This document shows, piece by piece, positions 8,475 through 17,407 of a DNA stretch of 64,000 bases. Position 1 is the stretch's first letter. Every line of letters starts with the position of its first letter. Location: the NCBI GenBank assembly GCA_030433415.1, contig JAUIMF010000007.1, positions 21,130-85,129 on the forward strand. The letters run 5' to 3'. The position numbers and the translations under genes were made by a program. The DNA comes from Gammaproteobacteria bacterium (GTDB taxonomy: Bacteria; Pseudomonadota; Gammaproteobacteria; Pseudomonadales; Halieaceae). The notes under the pieces are model-generated. The model searched no databases. It was not told the origin of the DNA and saw nothing but the letters and a program-made list of their open reading frames with translations.

Positions 8475-9670
8475 CGGGCACCTCCCTGGGGCAGTTGAAG
8501 CGCATTGCGGCTGATGATGTTGAGCTGCACTTCACTCGTACCACCGGCGATGGACAGGGCCTTGTCAAACAGCAGTACACGCAGAGAATTGAGTTCGTCC
8601 TTGGTAAAACTGTCGCCTTCCCAGCCCAATCCCCGATAGCCCAGGATATCCGTGGCCAGCTCGTCTTCGCGTTTTTTGGTCTCGGTGCTGACATATTTCA
8701 TGATCAGAGGCAGGCGATGATCCGGCGCGCTGCCCCGATACTGGGCGTAGACCCGCTGGGTAGTGAGCTTGACAGCCCGACGCTCCATCTCCAGATCCAC
8801 CAGATTCTCACGCAACGTCGCGTCGGCCAGACGACCTTCGGCGTCGAGGCCGATGTAATCCAGCGCCGCCTCGCGCAACGTGAACGAAGGGTCCAGGGCT
8901 CCGCCCTCGAACTCGGACATGAATTTGCGCTCGTGGCGCAGCAGGCCCTTGGCAACCTCCCAGCCCCGGTTCTCTTCGTGAACCAGATTCTCTACGGGTA
9001 CGCGTACCGACTCGAAGGTGATCTGGGCGAATTCCGATTCGCCACTGATCATGCGAATCGGCGCGCGACTGACACCGGGCGTACTCATATCGATCAACAG
9101 AAACGAGATGCCCTCACGCTTGGGAGCTTCAGGGTCCGTGCGTACCAGGCAGAACATCCAGTCGGACTCGCACCCGGCGGACGTCCATATCTTGGCACCA
9201 TCGACCACGTACTCGTCACCGTCGCGCACGGCGCGGGTCTGCAGACCAGCAAGGTCGGACCCTGCCCCGGGTTCACTGTAACCCTGGCACCAGCTGACTT
9301 CACCGCGAACAATCTCGGGCAGAAAACGCTCACGCTGCGCTTCGTTGCCAAACTCCAGCAGCGCCGGAGCCAGCATCCAGATGCCATGGTCGTACAGCGG
9401 CGTGCGGGCACCAATGCGCTTCATCTCCTTCGATAGGATCTGCGCTTCATGGGGATTGAGGCCACCGCCACCGTAAGCGGTGGGAATCTCAGGCGTTGTC
9501 CAGCCCTTGTCGCGCATGCGCTCGAACCAGAGCCTGGCATCGTCGCTGGGAAAACGCAGGTCACGACCTGACCAGACCTGCTCTGTGCGGTCCGCAGGCT
9601 GGCGCTGGGATGGCGGACAGTTGGCTTCCAGCCACTCCCGAACTTCCTGCCTGAATTCTGTCTGTTCCAC
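8471..9670 (-). CDS. Acyl-CoA dehydrogenase, large/alpha-type subunit
   Basis: 399 aa. Contains CQGYSEPGAGSDLAGLQ, 'DGAKIWTSAG' and C-terminal 'SIAGGTSEVQLNII'. The MCAD-type catalytic Glu position is Gly (AGGT), so the base must lie elsewhere, as in other steroid ACADs. It starts with GTG and has a GAGGTAG ribosome site. First gene of an eight-gene minus-strand operon (ACAD pair, DUF35, Ltp2, SDR, ACAD pair, IpdF) that runs to 1555. The 135-base upstream region holds short GGAGCG/CGCTCC repeats. I cannot decide between FadE17-, FadE26- or FadE34-like by eye. Confidence 0.8.
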   Translation of the reverse strand: MEQTEFRQEVREWLEANCPPSQRQPADRTEQVWSGRDLRFPSDDARLWFERMRDKGWTTPEIPTAYGGGGLNPHEAQILSKEMKRIGARTPLYDHGIWMLAPALLEFGNEAQRERFLPEIVRGEVSWCQGYSEPGAGSDLAGLQTRAVRDGDEYVVDGAKIWTSAGCESDWMFCLVRTDPEAPKREGISFLLIDMSTPGVSRAPIRMISGESEFAQITFESVRVPVENLVHEENRGWEVAKGLLRHERKFMSEFEGGALDPSFTLREAALDYIGLDAEGRLADATLRENLVDLEMERRAVKLTTQRVYAQYRGSAPDHRLPLIMKYVSTETKKREDELATDILGYRGLGWEGDSFTKDELNSLRVLLFDKALSIAGGTSEVQLNIISRNALQLPQGGAR

Positions 9671-9722
9671 GGTATCAACTACCTCGTAGGTTGGCCGGAC
9701 GAGTGGAGCGCTGCCGGCATTT

Positions 9723-9734
9723 CGCTCCGGAGCG
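9723..9734. promoter_or_regulatory. Palindrome upstream of the 9670 ACAD operon
   Basis: CGCTCCGGAGCG is a perfect 12-base palindrome 53 bases upstream of the first gene of the 9670-to-1555 operon. A further GGAGCG at 9705-9710 pairs with the left arm across 12 bases, so alternative hairpins are possible. An AT-rich stretch on the minus strand (TAGAATAATATGG, 9759-9771) lies upstream and could hold a -10 element, without a clear -35. It could be an operator or a leader hairpin, or chance in GC-rich DNA. Confidence 0.25.
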
Positions 9735-9805
9735 TATGCCCGGAGGCGGTGTAATCACCATATTATTCTAGGGGGTTGGCGCCAGGGGGCGCTGGTCCGT
9801 TTGGT

Positions 9806-10294
9806 CTACTCGCCAGTCGCGAACATGTTGCTCAGCACCTTCGCGTCGGGATTCAGCGGTTCCATGATCTCGAAGGTACGGCGATAGCCCGTGCTGGCGA
9901 TCAGCCATTGACCACCTTCGCGGCGGTAGCTGTCTTCGTAGATCGCCGCTCCGTAAAGACGCGTTTTTCTGGTCAGGCTGATGATCGTATCTTCGAGGTA
10001 CCAGACACCCTTGGCCTCGTCATCACCCAGCAGGCTTATCTCGGGATGATGGCCGTGATGCATCGACAGAAAATCCGGCCCCGACATATTGTCGCGCATG
10101 AAATTCACGATCGCGTCGCGACCTTCGAAACACAGCTTGCCGTCGCTGTACGCCGCGGTGCAGTCCTGGGTCAGGCAACTCGTAAAAAGATCCCAATCGT
10201 TGCAGTCCAGAGACCGAAAGTAACGGTACTTGACCTGCTTGATGGCCTCGATGGCATTGATCTCGATGGCATTGATGGAGTCGAGCGATGACAT
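9806..10294 (-). CDS. BaiE/Hsh2-like bile acid 7alpha-dehydratase homologue (SnoaL fold)
   Basis: 162 aa from the ATG at 10294 (AGGA seven bases upstream); an open frame extends further upstream but looks non-coding. An NTF2/SnoaL-like protein whose pattern follows Clostridium BaiE closely in my recollection: IEAIKQVKYRYFRSLD, YSDGKLCF, MHHGHHPEI, GVWYLEDTI, and a Gly-Tyr-Arg near the end. The BaiE catalytic residues I recall (Tyr30, Asp35, His83, Asp106) all have counterparts: Tyr and Asp in YFRSLD, His in MHHGH, Asp in YLEDT. BaiE and Hsh2 eliminate the 7alpha-hydroxyl of 3-keto-delta4 bile acids. It diverges from a 3alpha-HSD gene. A ketosteroid isomerase or other SnoaL role remains possible. 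Confidence 0.72.
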   Translation of the reverse strand: MSSLDSINAIEINAIEAIKQVKYRYFRSLDCNDWDLFTSCLTQDCTAAYSDGKLCFEGRDAIVNFMRDNMSGPDFLSMHHGHHPEISLLGDDEAKGVWYLEDTIISLTRKTRLYGAAIYEDSYRREGGQWLIASTGYRRTFEIMEPLNPDAKVLSNMFATGE

Positions 10295-10433
10295 GGATTG
10301 GTCCTGTAATAGCAGCGTGGCGCCAGCATAAGAAGCCCCAGGGTTAAGCGCATAGTCCAAATGGCAGTCGCCGGTAAACCCGGTGCTATAGAGACTGCAA
10401 TCCCAACACACAGAGCGCGAGCAGGAAGAGACC

Positions 10434-11192
10434 ATGGGCACAATCGTACTGACCGGTGGAGCGACGGGCATTGGCCGGGCTATCCGCGACTCTCTCACAA
10501 ACGCTGGGCACAAACTGATCGTTGTGGACCTGAAGGATGCCGATGTAGCAGCGGACCTATCCTCTCCCGAGGGGCGTCAAGCCGCAATTACTGGCGTGCT
10601 AAGCGCCACCGACGGCATCGACGCCCTGATCACCTGTGCCGGCGTCGGCTCCCATATTCCCGACACCGCGCTGGTCGCCAGCGTCAACTATTACGGTAGC
10701 ATTGAGCTGGTGGAAGGCCTGAGATCCGCGCTAGAGAAAAACCGGGGCAGTGTCATCATGATCTCCAGCAACTCGGCACCGCAATGCCAGAGCCCCGAAC
10801 TCCTCCAAGCCTTTCTGGATGGCGATGAAGCCGCGGCGCGAGAGGTTGCGAGGGGCCTGCGCGGCCACGACGTTTACAGCGGCAGCAAGCAGGCCGTCGC
10901 ACGCTGGATGCGGCGCAACGCGCCCGCCTGGGCAGCCCGCGGCGTCCGCATGAATGCGATCGCACCGGGCTATATCGAGACACCCATGACGGCGGTGGTG
11001 GCAGAGAACCCGGACTACGGCGAGTCCATCCGGGCCTTCAAGGCCAGCATTCCCCTGGGCCGACCGGGTGAGCCGCAGGATATCGCCCACATCGTCGACT
11101 TTCTGCTTTCACCCAACGCGGAATTTATCTGCGGCTCGGTGATTTTCGCCGACGGTGGACATGACGCGCAGTTCAGACCGGACGTTATTTAG
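10434..11192 (+). CDS. hsdA: 3alpha-hydroxysteroid dehydrogenase-like SDR
   Basis: 252 aa SDR. TGGATGIGRAI cofactor loop, Asp after beta-2 (VVDLKDADV), catalytic Ser in ISSNSA, and YSGSKQAVARWMRR as the Tyr/Lys motif. The C-terminal part (NAIAPGYIETPM, YGESIRAF, FADGGHDAQFRP) lines up closely with the Comamonas testosteroni 3alpha-HSD/carbonyl reductase as I remember it, and the short SDR core without a beta-4/alpha-4 insertion also fits. The expected reaction is interconversion of 3alpha-hydroxy and 3-keto steroids, the first step for bile salts. AGGAAG ribosome site before the ATG. Its last four bases overlap the convergent TauD-like gene. Confidence 0.78.
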   Translation: MGTIVLTGGATGIGRAIRDSLTNAGHKLIVVDLKDADVAADLSSPEGRQAAITGVLSATDGIDALITCAGVGSHIPDTALVASVNYYGSIELVEGLRSALEKNRGSVIMISSNSAPQCQSPELLQAFLDGDEAAAREVARGLRGHDVYSGSKQAVARWMRRNAPAWAARGVRMNAIAPGYIETPMTAVVAENPDYGESIRAFKASIPLGRPGEPQDIAHIVDFLLSPNAEFICGSVIFADGGHDAQFRPDVI

Positions 11193-12109
11193 TCCAGCGT
11201 TCGCCCGAGCACCCTGTCCCCCTTGATGGTCGTGCGGTGAATAACCCGCCGCACACCAGGCGGTGTACCCGTCGCGCAGTGCATCAGGCGCCAGTTGTCC
11301 CACAGCACCATGTCGCCCGGCTGCCACTCGTGAAAATAGTGAAACTCAGGGCGTCGCGTATGTGCAACGAGACGCTCCAGCAACTCAATCGATTCGTCGT
11401 TCGACAAACCAAATTTCTGCGGCGTGATGACGCGGTCGAGAAACTGCTCCACAATCTGAAGCACCTGACACCCACTCACCGGGTGCTTGATCACCGCGGG
11501 GTACACCGCATCTGCGAAGTCCGGGTAACCGAGGTCCGCCGGTTTCTTCGCCATAGCCGGACCCGGCTCATAGCCCTTTAGATTGACATAGCGCATGTGG
11601 CGCCGCTGCATGCTGAAGCAATAGGCGACCTCGAGCTTTGCAAGCTGTGCGCGGGTGGCCTCATCCAATGCGTCCCAGGCTTTGGCCAGATCGCCGAAAC
11701 CGGTAAGGCCGTCCTCACCGGGGACCTCGACGGCGGTTAGCACCGCACCGTGATTTGGGCGGCCGGTGTAGTGCAGGTCCATATGCCAGTCCAGCCGCCC
11801 CACCACGGCCTTGCCGTCATAGTAGGCCAGCATATGGCGATCATTGTCGGTACCGCTTTCAAGAACGAACAACTCGGGGTACTCAGCCGAGGTCTGCACT
11901 TTCAGTGGATGCATCTTCAGCGGACCAAATATGCGACTGAAAGCGATCTGGCGCTCCGGCGTGATGTCTTGACCACGAAATCGCAACAGGCCATAGCGAT
12001 ACCAGAGGTCTCGCAGTTCGCGCTGCTGATCCCCATCGAGCGGCTCGCGAATATCAAAGCCTGCTACATCGGCACCGATAGCGTTCAGCGGAGTGACCTG
12101 AAATGTCAT
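11189..12109 (-). CDS. TauD/TfdA-family Fe(II)/2-oxoglutarate dioxygenase
   Basis: 306 aa. The metal-binding facial triad is visible as WHMD (His109, Asp111) and the distal His in 'RLMHCATG'; the 2-oxoglutarate-binding Arg is in VIHRTTIKG. Family members hydroxylate a substrate while decarboxylating 2-oxoglutarate, often breaking C-S, C-O or C-N bonds by way of an unstable hydroxyl. For taurine-conjugated bile salts a taurine dioxygenase would be attractive, but the TauD family is broad and the substrate cannot be read from sequence. Last gene of the minus-strand operon that starts at 18376; GAGGG ribosome site. Confidence 0.82.
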   Translation of the reverse strand: MTFQVTPLNAIGADVAGFDIREPLDGDQQRELRDLWYRYGLLRFRGQDITPERQIAFSRIFGPLKMHPLKVQTSAEYPELFVLESGTDNDRHMLAYYDGKAVVGRLDWHMDLHYTGRPNHGAVLTAVEVPGEDGLTGFGDLAKAWDALDEATRAQLAKLEVAYCFSMQRRHMRYVNLKGYEPGPAMAKKPADLGYPDFADAVYPAVIKHPVSGCQVLQIVEQFLDRVITPQKFGLSNDESIELLERLVAHTRRPEFHYFHEWQPGDMVLWDNWRLMHCATGTPPGVRRVIHRTTIKGDRVLGRTLD

Positions 12110-12136
12110 GTCACAGATACCCTCACGACAGAACGA

Positions 12137-12919
12137 TTATTCGAGTACGCCGGGGTCCCGGCGAATCTCGCGACGCGCCATCGCCTCCCAGAGGAACGGA
12201 AACCCATTGGCGTCGGTGCGTTGCCCAAAGGCCTGCGCCACCTCAGGGGCGAGCGGCTGCCCGCCGCCAAGGCACTCTACTCGCCACGCCAGGCGGCACC
12301 GCCATTCCAGCGTGATCGCTCGCAAATGCGCCTGGCGTATATCTCTGCCGACCAGAAATACGCCGTGATTCGCCAACAAGGCCCACTTGTGCTGACCCAG
12401 CGCGTCAACCGCCGCCTTTCCTTCGCGATCATCATCTACGGAGCCCCCATACTCATCGAACAGGGCAGGATCTGAATCGACCAGGGCGGAAGTCTGGTCA
12501 TAGATTGGTGGAATGCGTTTGCATGCGGCCCACACCGACCCCCATTCAGGATGGTTGTGGATCACAACGCGAACATCGTGACGGCTGGCATGCAGGTCCC
12601 GGTGCAGATTGATCGCGGGCGTCACGTTCCAGTCGCCATCGATCACCTTGCCATCGGCATCCAGAGTCAGCATATCTGAGGCGCAAACCTCGTCCCAGGC
12701 CAGCTCCCAGGGATTGACCAACAGGGTCCCATCATTCAGGCGATAGGTAATATGCCCGGCAATGTGATCATTGTAGCCCTCGTGCAACAGAACGCGGCAG
12801 AGGAGTGCCAACTCCTGTCGGGGAGTCAGGCGGGGCAATGTCGCGTAGCGCCCGGGATTGGGTACAAGGGACTTGAGCATCTGCCAGTTGATGCTCGGAT
12901 CATCGCTGTAGTCATTCAT
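12137..12919 (-). CDS. Class II aldolase/adducin-family protein
   Basis: 260 aa. Zinc-ligand motifs of the family: IHNHPEW near residue 120 and 'LANHGVFLVG' near 180. An upstream 'HIAGHIT' segment also matches. Family members are fuculose/ribulose-phosphate aldolases, epimerases or decarboxylases. The protein lacks the phosphate-binding context expected of sugar aldolases as far as I can judge. It lies between a TauD-like dioxygenase and a 17beta-HSD4-like SDR in a steroid operon, so a retro-aldol or decarboxylation step on a steroid fragment is possible but unproven. GAGGA ribosome site precedes the ATG. Confidence 0.75.
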   Translation of the reverse strand: MNDYSDDPSINWQMLKSLVPNPGRYATLPRLTPRQELALLCRVLLHEGYNDHIAGHITYRLNDGTLLVNPWELAWDEVCASDMLTLDADGKVIDGDWNVTPAINLHRDLHASRHDVRVVIHNHPEWGSVWAACKRIPPIYDQTSALVDSDPALFDEYGGSVDDDREGKAAVDALGQHKWALLANHGVFLVGRDIRQAHLRAITLEWRCRLAWRVECLGGGQPLAPEVAQAFGQRTDANGFPFLWEAMARREIRRDPGVLE

Positions 12920-12965
12920 CTACGCGTCCTCGTCGCCTGCTCCCGCGCGCACCTACGATCGCGCT

Positions 12966-13874
12966 TTACTGTGGTGGCACCGAAAAACCGTCCAATACCA
13001 TGGTGTGGTCCGGTGTGAAGTAGTCGCTCAGCGTGTCATGCAGCGTATCTTCATCCCAAGCGCCGCCCTTCGGGTTGTCGTAAAACACATCCAGACGCGG
13101 ACGCTGCACAATGTTGACGCGCCCACCCCACACGACGAACACCTCGCCAGAAATCTGCGCCGCACGCTCCGATGACAGGTAGCCAACAAGCGGTGCCACG
13201 TTCGCCGGATTGAAGACGTCAAAGCCCTCTTGGGGTGCCTTGAAGAGTTCCGCCGTCATGCCCGAGTTGGTCATGTCGGTGCGGGCCCGCGGCATGATGA
13301 CGTTGCAGGTCACGCCGTACTTGGCCAAGAGTTGGGCGGCCCCCATGGTCATGGCGGTAATGCCCGCTTTGGCGGCAGCGTAATTTGGCTGCCCGGCGGA
13401 TCCGAAGATCATCGCCTCGGACGAGGTACTGATCAGGCGTCCATAGACCGGCTCACCGCTTTTGGCCTTGTTGCGCCAGTAGCTGGTGGCAGCGCGCATG
13501 TTCACAAAGTGGCCGCGCAGATGTACGCGCACCACCGAGTCAAACTCCTCATCGGTCATCGAGAAAATCGTGTTGTCACGGCAGAAACCCGCGTTGTTGA
13601 TCACGATGTTGATGTCACCAAAGGACTCCAGCGCCGTCTGGAACACGCGGGCGCTGTCGCCAGTATCTGCGCAATCCCCCGCCACGTGAATGGCCTTGCC
13701 GCCAGCGTCACAGATTTCTTCTACCGTGACCTTCGCCGCTGCGTTGGCATCGTCGCGATCCACATCGTTTACCACCACGCTGACGCCGCGCGCCGCCAGG
13801 TACAGGGCCTCTTCGCGGCCCAGGCCACGTCCGGCTCCCGTGATGATGGCAACCTTGCCATTGAGTTCACTCAT
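12966..13874 (-). CDS. ChsB1/17beta-HSD4-like 3-hydroxyacyl-CoA dehydrogenase
   Basis: 302 aa from the ATG at 13874, chosen because GAGGAGA stands eight bases upstream; the longer open frame would overlap the thiolase gene. TGAGRGLGREEAL cofactor loop, NDVD acidic switch, NNAGFCRD, SSEAMIFGSAGQ, YAAAK, and NPANVAPLVGYLSSE. This is the MFE-2/17beta-HSD4 dehydrogenase pattern, resembling mycobacterial ChsB1, which oxidises the 22-hydroxy group in the first side-chain beta-oxidation turn. The FadA5-type thiolase immediately upstream would perform the next step, which supports that role. Confidence 0.8.
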   Translation of the reverse strand: MSELNGKVAIITGAGRGLGREEALYLAARGVSVVVNDVDRDDANAAAKVTVEEICDAGGKAIHVAGDCADTGDSARVFQTALESFGDINIVINNAGFCRDNTIFSMTDEEFDSVVRVHLRGHFVNMRAATSYWRNKAKSGEPVYGRLISTSSEAMIFGSAGQPNYAAAKAGITAMTMGAAQLLAKYGVTCNVIMPRARTDMTNSGMTAELFKAPQEGFDVFNPANVAPLVGYLSSERAAQISGEVFVVWGGRVNIVQRPRLDVFYDNPKGGAWDEDTLHDTLSDYFTPDHTMVLDGFSVPPQ

Positions 13875-13885
13875 GCTGATTCTCC

Positions 13886-15109
<1,224 letters not shown>

Positions 15110-15128
15110 TCATTCGATAAATGGGTCG

Positions 15129-15608
15129 TTACAGAAAAACAAACATCAGTTCGTAGACCAGCGCCGGCTGATCGCTACCGACCACGTGCACATGAGTCTC
15201 CAGCACCACTCGGGTTTTGCGTTCGGCGACATCAATGCTCTTGACCCGGCTACGTGCATGGATGTCACTGTTCACCGGCACCGCACCCAGAAAGCGCAGC
15301 TTGTCCGAGCCATAGTTCATCATGTGGCTGTAGCCGCTGACCCGGGCGACGATGTTGTCGCCGCAGGGCAGGCGTGGCAGAAGCGAGAGAATCAGAAACC
15401 CATGGGCAATGGTACCGCCAAAGGGACTCTCCTTCGCGCAGCGCTCCTCGTCGACGTGCATCCACATGTGATCGCCGGACAGTTCCGCGTAGGCATTGAT
15501 CATGTCCTGGTCGATACGCAGCGGCTCGCTCCATTCGCTGAACTCTTCGCTCACCAGCGCCGCCAAAGCATCGGCGTCGCGTACATCAATCGTCTGGGGC
15601 GCATTCAT
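15129..15608 (-). CDS. MaoC-like enoyl-CoA hydratase (single hotdog)
   Basis: 159 aa single hotdog domain. The hydratase-2 motif is present: LSGDHMWMHVDEERC followed by FGGTIAHGFLILSL, with Asp/His as the catalytic dyad. The family hydrates trans-2-enoyl-CoA to an (R)-3-hydroxyacyl-CoA, the isomer taken by 17beta-HSD4-type dehydrogenases such as the one at 12966. It lies between kstD and the FadA5 homologue, and its ATG overlaps the end of kstD (ATGA). It probably serves the first side-chain beta-oxidation cycle. A similar gene sits at 58868. Confidence 0.8.
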   Translation of the reverse strand: MNAPQTIDVRDADALAALVSEEFSEWSEPLRIDQDMINAYAELSGDHMWMHVDEERCAKESPFGGTIAHGFLILSLLPRLPCGDNIVARVSGYSHMMNYGSDKLRFLGAVPVNSDIHARSRVKSIDVAERKTRVVLETHVHVVGSDQPALVYELMFVFL

Positions 15609-17323
15609 GCGGCTTTCTCCTGGGTCTGGTTTAGGGATTCGGCGAGGGCGTGCCGGGCGGCGAGCCAGGCAAAGGTCATGGCCGGGCCCAGCGTGGATCC
15701 GGCACCGGGATAGGTACTGCCCATTACAGACGCGGCGCAGTTGCCGACGGCATACAGGCCATCGATGGCACTACCATCCTCCCGCAATACCTGGGCATCG
15801 CGATCCGTGGCAAGTCCGCCCTTGGTACCGATGTCCCCCGGGTGCATGGGCAGCGCGTAGAACGGCGGCTTTTCAATCGGTGCTATGCAGGGGTTTGGTT
15901 CGTTGCGGGGATCACCGTAGTAGCGTTCGTACGCGCTCGCCCCACGATTGAACTCCGGGTCCACGCCGGTACGGGCATATTCATTGTTGCGACGCACGGT
16001 CTCTTTCAGCGTGTCGGCATCCACGCCGGTACGCTCGGCGATTTCATCCAGGCTACCCGCCTTGATGAGTATCTCCTTCACGGCCCGGGAGACCATCTTG
16101 TCCTGGGTCGTCGGATCGGGAATCAGCGGGCTGAATACGTATTTGCTGCGGAAGGTGCCATCGAAGACCACCCACGCAGGAATCGTCGGCGCATCGTCGC
16201 GATTGGCGTCATAAAAGGCGCGCCCCGCTTCCTGGTACGGCGCCGCCTCGTTGGCAAATCGCTCTCCCTTCTGGTTGACGATGACGATCCCGGGATTAGC
16301 GCGCTCGGCCATCAATACATAGGGACGATCCCAGCGTGGCACCTTGATCGCGGGCACCCACCAGGCGTGCTCCATGAACTTCGTACCCGCGCCCAGGGCC
16401 TGGGCGGCAAGAAGGCCATCCCCCGTGTTGTTCTCCTGCGATGCACTCCAGTCGGGATTTGTCGGTTGGGGCAGGTACTTCTCACGCAGTTCGCGGTTGT
16501 GCTCAAAGCCACCGGAAGCCAGCACCACACCGCGCCGGGCGGCAATCCGTTGCTCCTGCCCGTCGCGCTCCACGACCGCGCCCGTGACCCGGCCGTTTTC
16601 AACGATCAGTTCCTTGAGGCTGGTGTTGCGCCACAGGGGCACCCGGCGCTCCAGCAGCGACCAGAGCAGGCGCCCCACCAGGGCATTACCCAGCGCCAGG
16701 CGCCGCGCCCGCTTGCCCTTGAGGCGTCCGGGAATATCCAGCATGTAGCCCAGGGCTATTTTGGCTGCGGTCCAGCGCCAGCCGGGCGCGCGGGTGAGAA
16801 AAGCCCGCGCCTCCATCATGGTCATGGTGATGCGACCGGCAACGAGGGTCTGGGGATGCTGGCCACGCAGTCGGGAGAACTGGTCGCCCAGACGACGCGC
16901 ATGCATGGGCAGGGGCTGATGAGTGCGATAACCGGGCTTGCCCCCTTCGAGCTCAGGGTAGTAATCCGAATAGGGAACGGGCTCGCAGGCCAGACGAGAG
17001 TGCTGTTCCAGATAGGCGAGCATGCGCGGCGCCTCATCCACAAAGGCCTCCAGGCGCTCGGGCTCCACCTCGTCACCCATCACACCGCGCAGATAGGCCA
17101 GGGCCTCATCGCGCGAATCACTGGCTTGCGCATTACCGGCAAGATGGTGGCTGTTGGGAATCCAGATGCCGCCACCGGACATGGCGGAGGTTCCGCCGTA
17201 CTGGTCGCTCTTTTCGATCACGAGGGCATCGGCACCCTCGATCGCGGCGGTGAGGGCGGCGGTCAGTCCACCGGCACCCGAGCCAATGACCAGTAAATCC
17301 GTGTGCGCTGCAAACTCCGCCAT
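15605..17323 (-). CDS. kstD: 3-ketosteroid delta1-dehydrogenase (KstD-type flavoprotein)
   Basis: 572 aa FAD-binding protein. N-terminal GSGAGGLTAALTAA dinucleotide loop, SGGGIW, then a conserved C-terminal signature around residues 530-550: GNCAASVMGSTYPGAGSTLGP. Its Tyr and following Gly match the catalytic Tyr487/Gly491 region recalled for Rhodococcus KstD1. The enzyme introduces the 1,2-double bond into ring A of a 3-ketosteroid, which together with 9alpha-hydroxylation causes ring B opening. It is 84 bases downstream of the HsaB-like gene in the same orientation. Other members of this flavoprotein family exist, so substrate range is open, but the signature is specific. Confidence 0.85.
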   Translation of the reverse strand: MAEFAAHTDLLVIGSGAGGLTAALTAAIEGADALVIEKSDQYGGTSAMSGGGIWIPNSHHLAGNAQASDSRDEALAYLRGVMGDEVEPERLEAFVDEAPRMLAYLEQHSRLACEPVPYSDYYPELEGGKPGYRTHQPLPMHARRLGDQFSRLRGQHPQTLVAGRITMTMMEARAFLTRAPGWRWTAAKIALGYMLDIPGRLKGKRARRLALGNALVGRLLWSLLERRVPLWRNTSLKELIVENGRVTGAVVERDGQEQRIAARRGVVLASGGFEHNRELREKYLPQPTNPDWSASQENNTGDGLLAAQALGAGTKFMEHAWWVPAIKVPRWDRPYVLMAERANPGIVIVNQKGERFANEAAPYQEAGRAFYDANRDDAPTIPAWVVFDGTFRSKYVFSPLIPDPTTQDKMVSRAVKEILIKAGSLDEIAERTGVDADTLKETVRRNNEYARTGVDPEFNRGASAYERYYGDPRNEPNPCIAPIEKPPFYALPMHPGDIGTKGGLATDRDAQVLREDGSAIDGLYAVGNCAASVMGSTYPGAGSTLGPAMTFAWLAARHALAESLNQTQEKAA

Positions 17324-17407
17324 GTTCCCTGTCCTGCGATGCGTAGGCCGCGCAGCATAGCTCGCGCAGCGCCGGGCACCGTTAGTCCGAATGGCGTATG
17401 GCCTGTC

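Noticed and set aside
7041..9436. Two long plus-strand open frames antisense to the ACAD pair and DUF35 gene
   Set aside because: Sequence reads as a reverse-frame shadow (His/Arg/Gln rich, no motifs) and conflicts with the well supported minus-strand genes.
15650..17296. Long open frame (about 548 codons) antisense to kstD
   Set aside because: It mirrors a GC-rich coding frame, has no recognisable domain or ribosome site, and the minus-strand KstD is unmistakable.
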